From: Roseivivax sediminis
GTDB taxonomy: Bacteria > Pseudomonadota > Alphaproteobacteria > Rhodobacterales > Rhodobacteraceae
DNA: 64,000 bases
Direction: 5' to 3'
Assembly: GCF_900112685.1 (NCBI RefSeq)
Contig: NZ_FOMS01000005.1
Coordinates: 62,001-126,000 of the forward strand
The position numbers and the translations under genes are program-made. The first letter of the stretch is position 1; each line of letters starts with the position of its first letter. This document shows, one piece after another, positions 58,213-64,000 of the stretch. Below the pieces are notes generated by a model. That model did no database searches, was not told where the DNA came from, and was given only the letters and a program-made list of their open reading frames with translations.

Positions 58213-59507
58213 ACGGACATGCACGCACATTCGCCATGTTCGCGCTGGTCGCGGTGCTGATCGTCGGCACCGGCATGGTGCAGAGCTGGAACTCCGCCCT
58301 GCTGATCCTGAACATGGGACTCGTCTCGGCGGTCATGTCGCTGGGCGTGAACCTGCAATGGGGGTTCGCAGGGCTCTTCAACGTCGGCGTGATGGGCTTC
58401 GTGGCGCTTGGCGGGCTCTCCGTGGTGCTGGTGTCGATGCCGCCCGTGGGCGAGGCCTGGGCGGCGGGCGGCACGCGCATCCTCGCCGGGCTCGCGCTTG
58501 GAGCCGCAAGCATCGCGGCCGCCGCGATGACTTGGAAGCGCGCGCCGCGGCGCTGGCGCGGCTGGGCGGTCGCGGCGATCCTGATCGTCGGTTTCATCCT
58601 CTACCGGATGGTGCTGTCGCCAGCGGTGGACGCGGTGGAGAGCGTGAACTCCGCCTCCACCGGCTATCTCGGCGGGCTGGGGCTGCCGGTTCTGCTGGCC
58701 TGGCCGGTCGGCGGGCTGCTGGCGGCAGGCGCGGCCTGGATCATCGGCAAGACGGCGCTGGGGCTGCGGTCGGACTACCTTGCCATCGCGACGCTGGGCA
58801 TCGCGGAGATCGTCATCGCCGTCCTCAAGAACGAGGACTGGCTGGCGCGCGGAGTCAAGAACGTGATCGGCCTGCCCCGCCCCGTCCCCTACGAGGTGGA
58901 CCTGCAGCGCGACGCGGACTTCGTGGCGCGGGCCGGCGAATGGGGGCTCGACGCGACCACGGCCTCGACGCTCTACGTCAAGGCTGGGTACGGGATCCTC
59001 TTTGCCGCGGTGCTCGCCGTGGTGCTGGTCCTGGCGCAGCTGGCGCTCAATTCGCCCTGGGGGCGGATGATGCGGGCGATCCGCGACAACGAGACCGCCG
59101 CCCGCGCCATGGGCAAGGACGTGACAGGCCGGCACCTGCAGGTGTTCATCCTGGGCTCGGCGATCTGCGGCATGGCCGGCGCGATGATGACGACGCTCGA
59201 CGGGCAGCTCACACCGTCCTCCTACCAGCCGCTGCGCTATACGTTCCTGATCTGGGTGATGGTGATCGTCGGCGGGTCGGGCAACAATTACGGCGCGGTG
59301 ATCGGCGGCTTCCTGATCTGGTTCCTCTGGGTGCAGGTGGAACCGATGGGGCAGGCGCTGATGGGCTTCGTGACCTCGGGCCTGTCGGACGGCGCGCTCA
59401 AGGCGCATCTTCTCGGCAGCGTGCAGCACATGCGACTTCTGACCATGGGGGTGGTGCTGCTTCTGGTGCTGCGGTTCTCGCCTCGGGGTCTGTTGCCGGA
59501 GCGATAA
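58209..59507 (+). CDS. livM: ABC importer permease, LivM type
   Basis: A 432-residue permease with about ten helices. It has NLQWGFAGLFNVGVMGFVAL, LRSDYLAIATLGIAEIVIAV, IRDNETAARAMGKDVTGRHL (the EAA-like coupling loop) and PSSYQPLRYTFLIWVMVIVGG, GSGNNYGAVIGG. There is an extra pair of hydrophobic segments near residues 95-135. It starts inside the livH stop. The substrate cannot be read from the permeases; the neighbourhood suggests a methylated amine or amino acid. Confidence 0.93.
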   Translation: MNGHARTFAMFALVAVLIVGTGMVQSWNSALLILNMGLVSAVMSLGVNLQWGFAGLFNVGVMGFVALGGLSVVLVSMPPVGEAWAAGGTRILAGLALGAASIAAAAMTWKRAPRRWRGWAVAAILIVGFILYRMVLSPAVDAVESVNSASTGYLGGLGLPVLLAWPVGGLLAAGAAWIIGKTALGLRSDYLAIATLGIAEIVIAVLKNEDWLARGVKNVIGLPRPVPYEVDLQRDADFVARAGEWGLDATTASTLYVKAGYGILFAAVLAVVLVLAQLALNSPWGRMMRAIRDNETAARAMGKDVTGRHLQVFILGSAICGMAGAMMTTLDGQLTPSSYQPLRYTFLIWVMVIVGGSGNNYGAVIGGFLIWFLWVQVEPMGQALMGFVTSGLSDGALKAHLLGSVQHMRLLTMGVVLLLVLRFSPRGLLPER

Positions 59508-59579
59508 ACCGGGGCGTCTTGCCAAGCGCCCCGGCCGGTGCCATTGGCCGCGATCATCCGAATCCGCACGGGGATCGCC

Positions 59580-60590
59580 ATGGCCAATGCTCTTTCCGCC
59601 CTCCTGTCCACCCGCGACTGGCTTATGGCCGATGGCGCAACGGGCACGAACCTGTTCAACATGGGCCTATCCTCGGGCGATGCGCCGGAGTTCTGGAACG
59701 TCGACGAGCCCGGCAAGATCCGCGCGCTCTACCGCGGTGCGGTGGAGGCCGGCAGCGATATCTTCCTGACCAACTCCTTCGGCGCCAACGCCTCGCGCCT
59801 GGCGCTGCACGACGCCAGCGGGCGGGCGCACGAGCTGTCGCGCATCGCGGCGGAGCTGGGCCGCGAGGTCGCCGATACCGCCGGACGGCCGGTGATCGTC
59901 GCCGGTTCCGTCGGTCCGACCGGAGAGATCATGGAGCCGGTGGGCCCGCTGTCGCATGCCCGCGCGGTGGAGATGTTCCACGAGACCGCCGAAGGTCTGA
60001 AGGAGGGCGGCGCCGATGTCCTCTGGCTGGAGACGATCTCCGCCCCCGAGGAGTTCCGGGCGGCTGCCGAGGCCTTCGCCCTTGCCGGCATGCCCTGGTG
60101 CGGCACGATGAGCTTCGACACCGCGGGACGCACGATGATGGGGCTTACCTCCGACGGACTGGCCAGGCTGGTGGACGATCTGCCGAACCCGCCCCTCGCC
60201 TTCGGCGCCAATTGCGGCGTCGGCGCCTCGGACCTTCTGCGCACCGTCCTCGGCTTTGCCGCCACGGGGCCGGATCGTCCGGTGATCGCCAAGGGCAATG
60301 CCGGCGTCCCGAAATTTGTCGAGGGGCACATACACTACGACGGCACGCCGGAGCTGATGGCCGAGTACGCCGTGCTCGCCCGTGACGCCGGCGCACGCAT
60401 CATAGGCGGCTGCTGCGGGACGACACCGGAGCACCTGCGGACGATGCGCAAGGCGCTGGAAGACACGCCCCCCGGCCCGCGCCCCAGGCTCGAGGAGATC
60501 GTGGCACGGATCGGGCCGTTCTCTTCGGATCGGGACGGCAGCGGAGAGGAGGCCGGCCCGGCCCGAAAGACCCGGCGCCGCCGCGGCTGA
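59580..60590 (+). CDS. bmt: Homocysteine S-methyltransferase (betaine-homocysteine type)
   Basis: A 336-residue Zn enzyme of the homocysteine methyltransferase family. It has MADGATGTNLFNMGLSSGDA near the start, FGANCGVGASD with one zinc Cys and GGCCGTTPEHLRTM with the other two. In Rhodobacterales this gene is the betaine:homocysteine methyltransferase, which turns glycine betaine into dimethylglycine while making methionine. The C-terminal 45 residues are basic and variable. It lies 72 bases after livM and is followed by a strong terminator, so it probably belongs to the importer transcript. The methyl donor is inferred. Confidence 0.85.
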   Translation: MANALSALLSTRDWLMADGATGTNLFNMGLSSGDAPEFWNVDEPGKIRALYRGAVEAGSDIFLTNSFGANASRLALHDASGRAHELSRIAAELGREVADTAGRPVIVAGSVGPTGEIMEPVGPLSHARAVEMFHETAEGLKEGGADVLWLETISAPEEFRAAAEAFALAGMPWCGTMSFDTAGRTMMGLTSDGLARLVDDLPNPPLAFGANCGVGASDLLRTVLGFAATGPDRPVIAKGNAGVPKFVEGHIHYDGTPELMAEYAVLARDAGARIIGGCCGTTPEHLRTMRKALEDTPPGPRPRLEEIVARIGPFSSDRDGSGEEAGPARKTRRRRG

Positions 60591-60612
60591 GCGCCCCCTG
60601 GAGGACATGAAG

Positions 60613-60649
60613 AGGCCCGCGCCGCAAGTATGCGGCGCGGGCCTTTTTC
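60613..60649 (+). terminator. Strong intrinsic terminator after bmt
   Basis: AGGCCCGCGCCGCA and TGCGGCGCGGGCCT form a perfect 14-bp stem around AGTA, followed by TTTTTCGG. It ends the transcript of the importer and methyltransferase genes. It lies between convergent genes and could also act on the RTX transcript. Confidence 0.92.
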
Positions 60650-60721
60650 GGTATCCCGTTCCGGGCCTGGCCCGGAAAAGCGGCGGGACGCACCACGCGG
60701 GGCGCCCCGCCAGTCGGGGGA

Positions 60722-63700
60722 TCAGATGAAGGTGAAGTCGTCGGCACCGATATCGGCGCTGTCGACCCCCAGCAGAACGATGTCGTGGCCGTCGATGGTG
60801 ACGGTCGCGGACATCGTCTCCTCTGTGGAGGTGTCGGTCACGGTGGCGTTGTCGAAGCCGCCGCCACCGGTCACGCGGATCATGTCCATGCCATCCTGGA
60901 AGTCCATGATCGTGTCGGTCTCGCCATCGGTGAGATTGTTGAACACGAAGGTGTCGTCGCCTTCGTTGCCCCACAGCATGTCGTCACCGGCACCGCCGTT
61001 GAGGGTATCCATGCCTTCGTTGCCGTGCAGCTCGTCCATCCCGGCGCCGCCCGCGACGAAATCGTCGCCGATGCCCGCGAAGGCGGTGTCGTTGCCTTCG
61101 CCGCCACCGATCAGGTCGTCACCTGCGCCGGTCATGATGGAGTCGTCACCGGCACCGCCACCGGCAGAGTCGTCACCGAGACCGCCGAGCACGGTGTCGT
61201 CGCCATCGCCGCCCCCGATCGAGTCGTCACCGGCATTGCCGTAGACGATATCGTCGCCGCTGCCGCCGTTGGCGAGGTCGTCGCCGCCGCCGGCCTTGAC
61301 GATGTCGTTGTCCATGCCGGCCCCGATGACGTCGTCACCGGCCCCGCCTTCGATGGAGTCGTTGCCGGCCCCACCGCCGATGTTGTCCTGGCCGTCACCG
61401 CCCAGCACAGTGTCCGACCCGTTGCCGCCGGCGAGCATGTCGTTTCCGGCATTGCCTGCGACGAGGTCGTCGCCGTCGTTGCCGAGCACCGTGTCGTCAC
61501 CGGCCGCACCGGCGAGATCGTCGTTGCCGTCGCCACCGGTCAGGCGGTCGTCGCCGCCGGCGCCGCGGATGATGTCGTCACCGCCTTCGCCGTTGGCCAT
61601 GTCGCCCATCACGCCGGTCTGGGTATTGGCCGTCTCGTCGTCGACATCGTCGCCGTCGATCCAGGTACCCGTGTGGATCTCGTCGTTGCCGTCACCACCG
61701 TTGATGGTGTCCGACCCGTCCGCCGTCGCATCGAACTCGATGCCCGCTGCAGCCGAGACCCGGCTGTCGTCGTCGCCGGTGATGATGTCGTCGCCGGCCC
61801 CGCCGGTGATCACGTCATCGCCCGCGCCGCCGGCATAGCCGTTGTCGTAGGACGACAGCGGAAGCGCACCGGAGGCACCGCCATCCGCCGCGTTCAGCGT
61901 GTTGTCGGTATCGCCGGCATCGGTGATGGTGTCGTTCCCGGCTTCGCCGGCGAGCACGTCGTCGCCCATGTCACCGACGAGGATGTCGTCCCCGTTGCCG
62001 CCTGCGGCGGTGTCGGAGCCTTCGCCCATGTGGGTGTTGGCGGTCGCGTCGTCATCATCGCGGTCGTCGCCGTCGATCCAGGTACCGGTGTGGATCTCGT
62101 CGTTGCCGTCGCCGCCCATGAGCATGTCGTTGCCATCGGCTTCGGCATCGAACTCGGTGCCCGACGCCGCCGAGATACGGGTGTCGTCGTCGCCGGTGAT
62201 GACGTCGTCGCCGGCCGAGCCGGTGATCGTGTCATCGCCCGCGCCGCCGGCGTAGCCGTTGTCGTAGTCCGACAGCATCAGCGAACCCGACGCGCCGTCA
62301 TCCGCGGCATTCTCGGTGTTGTCGCCGTCCACGTCGAGGATGCGGTCGTCGCCCTCGTCCCCGTCGAGGATGTCGTCGCCCATGTCGCCGACGAGGATAT
62401 CGTCGCCGGTGCCGCCATTGGCAATGTCCGCCGCCATGCCGGTATGAGTGTTGTCGAAGCCGTCGTCGCCGTCGGCCCAGGACCCGGTGTGGATCTCGTC
62501 GTTGCCGGCACCGCCGTCGATCGTGTCGGAGCCGTCGGCCCCGGCGTCGAATTCGCCATCGGAGAGCGCGGAGACACGGCTGTCGTCGTCGCCGGTGATG
62601 ATGTCGTCGCCGGCCCCGCCGGTGATCATGTCATCGCCTGCACCGCCGGCATAGCCGTTGTCGTACTCGGCCAGCGGCAGGCTGCCCGATGCGCCGAAGT
62701 CGGCATTGTTGACGGTATTGTCGCTGTCGACGTCGAGGATCGTGTCGTCGCCTTCATCGGCGTCGAGTATGTCGTCGCCCATGTCGCCGACAAGGATGTC
62801 GTCGCCTTCGCCGCCCGAAGCGGTGTCGTCACCGGTACCGAGGTGGGTGTTGGCGGTCTCGTCGCCCTCTTCGACGTCGTCGCCGTCGATCCAGGTGCCG
62901 ACGTGGATCTCGTCGTTGCCGGCCCCGCCCATCAGCATGTCGTCGCCATCGGCGGAGGCGTCGAACTCGGATCCTGCGGCCGCCGCGACACGGGTGTCGT
63001 CGTCGCCGGTGATCACGTCGTCGCCGACACCGCCTTCGACCGTGTCGTCACCGGCACCGCCGGCATAGCCGTTGTCGTAATCGGAGAGACCCAAGGCACC
63101 GGACGCGCCGTCATCGGCCGCGTTCTCGGCGTTGGTGTCCATGCCGGCGTCGAGGTAATCCTCGCCGTCCGCACCGTCGAGCGTGTCGCTGCCCGGCCCG
63201 CCGGTCAGGTCGTCATTGCCGGCGCCGCCGACAATCGCGCCGCCCGCATCCGGAGTCGCCGCGACAATGCCGTTCACGTCCTTCTGGGCGCCGAGAATCT
63301 GCTGCGCGGTCTCGAGGTCGATCTGCTCGATCTCGCCGGCCGCGGCGGGCAGGATCGGGATGAAACCGCCGGTGCCGTTGACCTCGCCGTCCGGCTCGCC
63401 GTCGCCGTCATTGTCGTCGCTGTCGGCGCCCGCGCCTTCCGGCACTTCCACGCCGTGCAGCACGATCTCGCGCAACGGCAGCGGCATGATGTCATCGCCC
63501 TCGTAGTCGGTCATCGTGACCGGGCTGCCGAAATCGTCGTCGTTGTTCACGTCGAAGGCGTAGTTGTAGGTGAAGCTGCCGTCGCCGTTGGTCGTCGGCG
63601 CATTGCCTTCCTCGTCGACGAGGGTAAGGATCACGTCGCCGTAACTGGGCACACCCTCGAGAACCTCGACATAGCCGTCGCCGTCTGCGTCGGCACCAAT

Positions 63701-63967
63701 GTCAGGGGTCGTCGAGTCGACCGGCGCACCGTCGCCGTCGAACAGGCCGTGGATGTGCTGCGGCACCGGCTGGTTCGGCTCCATGCCCTCCACCGCGATG
63801 GAGACGTTGACGTTCTGGACGCCATCTTCCGTTTCAGGGCTCAGCGAAACCAGCGCCGTCCCGGTCACGCCGGAATTGTTGAGCGATGCGAAGTCGACCG
63901 CGTAGATTGCCTCGGCCGTGCCGAGACCGGCCTCGAATTCGCTTAGGGATTGTGACGTCGCAGCCAT
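60722..63967 (-). CDS. Giant RTX calcium-binding protein with N-terminal CHRD domain
   Basis: A 1081-residue, strongly acidic protein. Residues about 20-140 form a CHRD domain (ALVSLSPETEDGVQNVNVSI, PQHIHGLFDGDG). From about residue 245 to 990 come GGxGxDxxx-type RTX nonapeptides, and four long super-repeats of 133-139 residues each with DYDNGYAGGAGDD or a close variant. The C-terminus (DTFVFNNLTDGETDTIMDFQ...DFTFI) is typical of type I secretion substrates, so it is exported without a signal peptide. Calcium would fold it outside the cell. The function could be adhesion, matrix or an enzyme; there is no catalytic domain I recognise. No type I secretion genes are in the window. GGAGG precedes the ATG. 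Confidence 0.9.
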   Translation of the reverse strand: MAATSQSLSEFEAGLGTAEAIYAVDFASLNNSGVTGTALVSLSPETEDGVQNVNVSIAVEGMEPNQPVPQHIHGLFDGDGAPVDSTTPDIGADADGDGYVEVLEGVPSYGDVILTLVDEEGNAPTTNGDGSFTYNYAFDVNNDDDFGSPVTMTDYEGDDIMPLPLREIVLHGVEVPEGAGADSDDNDGDGEPDGEVNGTGGFIPILPAAAGEIEQIDLETAQQILGAQKDVNGIVAATPDAGGAIVGGAGNDDLTGGPGSDTLDGADGEDYLDAGMDTNAENAADDGASGALGLSDYDNGYAGGAGDDTVEGGVGDDVITGDDDTRVAAAAGSEFDASADGDDMLMGGAGNDEIHVGTWIDGDDVEEGDETANTHLGTGDDTASGGEGDDILVGDMGDDILDADEGDDTILDVDSDNTVNNADFGASGSLPLAEYDNGYAGGAGDDMITGGAGDDIITGDDDSRVSALSDGEFDAGADGSDTIDGGAGNDEIHTGSWADGDDGFDNTHTGMAADIANGGTGDDILVGDMGDDILDGDEGDDRILDVDGDNTENAADDGASGSLMLSDYDNGYAGGAGDDTITGSAGDDVITGDDDTRISAASGTEFDAEADGNDMLMGGDGNDEIHTGTWIDGDDRDDDDATANTHMGEGSDTAAGGNGDDILVGDMGDDVLAGEAGNDTITDAGDTDNTLNAADGGASGALPLSSYDNGYAGGAGDDVITGGAGDDIITGDDDSRVSAAAGIEFDATADGSDTINGGDGNDEIHTGTWIDGDDVDDETANTQTGVMGDMANGEGGDDIIRGAGGDDRLTGGDGNDDLAGAAGDDTVLGNDGDDLVAGNAGNDMLAGGNGSDTVLGGDGQDNIGGGAGNDSIEGGAGDDVIGAGMDNDIVKAGGGDDLANGGSGDDIVYGNAGDDSIGGGDGDDTVLGGLGDDSAGGGAGDDSIMTGAGDDLIGGGEGNDTAFAGIGDDFVAGGAGMDELHGNEGMDTLNGGAGDDMLWGNEGDDTFVFNNLTDGETDTIMDFQDGMDMIRVTGGGGFDNATVTDTSTEETMSATVTIDGHDIVLLGVDSADIGADDFTFI
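61620..63140 (-). repeat. Four super-repeats of about 400 bp in the RTX gene
   Basis: The anchor segment CGGCATAGCCGTTGTCGTA (with one variant base in one copy) occurs at 61831, 62248, 62647 and 63061, so units are 417, 399 and 414 bp long (139, 133 and 138 codons). Each unit also encodes EIHTGTWIDGDD or a variant, an ITGDDDxRVSA block and a GDDILVGDMGDDIL block. The conservation at the base level suggests rather recent duplication or gene conversion. Confidence 0.85.
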
Positions 63968-64000
63968 GGAACCTCCACTGGGTTTGAATGGTCAATGCGG

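Noticed and set aside
60722-63140. Possible CRISPR array or tandem-repeat locus in the RTX gene
   Set aside because: Short repeated words occur, but their spacing is a coding one, the frame stays open for 1081 codons, there are no constant spacers, and no cas genes exist.
60785-63946. 1053-residue open frame on the plus strand opposite the RTX gene
   Set aside because: Its periodic composition (VVAGDDVVAG-like) is the mirror of the RTX repeats. The RTX frame has a start, a ribosome site and a secretion tail; the antisense frame does not.

Overview
The window reads as chromosomal DNA of an alphaproteobacterium of the order Rhodobacterales (Roseobacter-type Rhodobacteraceae), probably marine or salt-exposed. 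The evidence is the high GC content, the Rhodobacterales-style gene orders (yceD-rpmF-plsX-fabH-ihfA-merR; argS-SPOR-nagZ-scpA-scpB), the class II DAHP synthase, the ornithine-lipid acyltransferase OlsB, a glucosylglycerol-phosphate synthase, and a family of short GC-rich intergenic repeats of the CCCCGGGATATTT type. It is dense, ordinary chromosome with a few accessory insertions. There is no phage, insertion sequence, CRISPR array or rRNA operon, and only one tRNA, tRNA-Pro(GGG).

Layout. 0-7.3 kb: a decayed thiD fragment, thiC behind a TPP riboswitch, two divergent pairs of a DMT-type exporter with a regulator (LysR, then Lrp), and pyrF with an unusual N-terminal extension. 7.6-12.3 kb: two periplasmic c-type cytochromes, an ABC-F ATPase, olsB and the bamE-like lipoprotein. 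12.4-19.5 kb: a ribosome/lipid cluster (yceD, rpmF, plsX, fabH, ihfA, merR), tRNA-Pro, dcd and an SH3-domain secreted protein. 19.6-28.2 kb: a minus-strand block with dgt, a CPA-type antiporter, argS, a SPOR protein, nagZ, scpA and scpB. 28.3-33.2 kb: iron-sulfur and redox genes (erpA-like, bolA, monothiol glutaredoxin), xthA, an AlgJ/AlgX-like protein and a repeat-built DUF1217 protein. 33.3-38.5 kb: zapA with its coiled-coil partner, tkt, a sulfotransferase-like protein and a periplasmic sugar dehydrogenase. 38.8-47.1 kb: holC-pepA, an orphan soluble PhoR-like kinase fused in translation to a PLP enzyme, gamma carbonic anhydrase, gmk, yicC, a PAS protein and galU. 47.5-50.9 kb: gpsA, a HAD phosphatase and ggpS, which together look like a complete route from dihydroxyacetone phosphate to the compatible solute glucosylglycerol. 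51.1-60.6 kb: aroF-type DAHP synthase, a GlxA/AraC regulator, a complete branched-chain-amino-acid-type ABC importer and a homocysteine methyltransferase ended by a strong terminator. 60.7-64 kb: a 1081-residue RTX protein with an N-terminal CHRD domain and four long super-repeats.

How the parts fit. Most genes are housekeeping. The most distinctive logic is the gpsA-phosphatase-ggpS operon (substrate supply, synthesis and dephosphorylation in one transcript, facing galU), the GlxA regulator-ABC importer-methyltransferase locus (plausibly uptake and demethylation of a methylated amine), and the giant acidic RTX/CHRD protein. Several single genes of unknown job (AlgJ-like, sulfotransferase-like, DUF1217, pyrF extension) sit inside otherwise conserved neighbourhoods and are the best places to look for something new.
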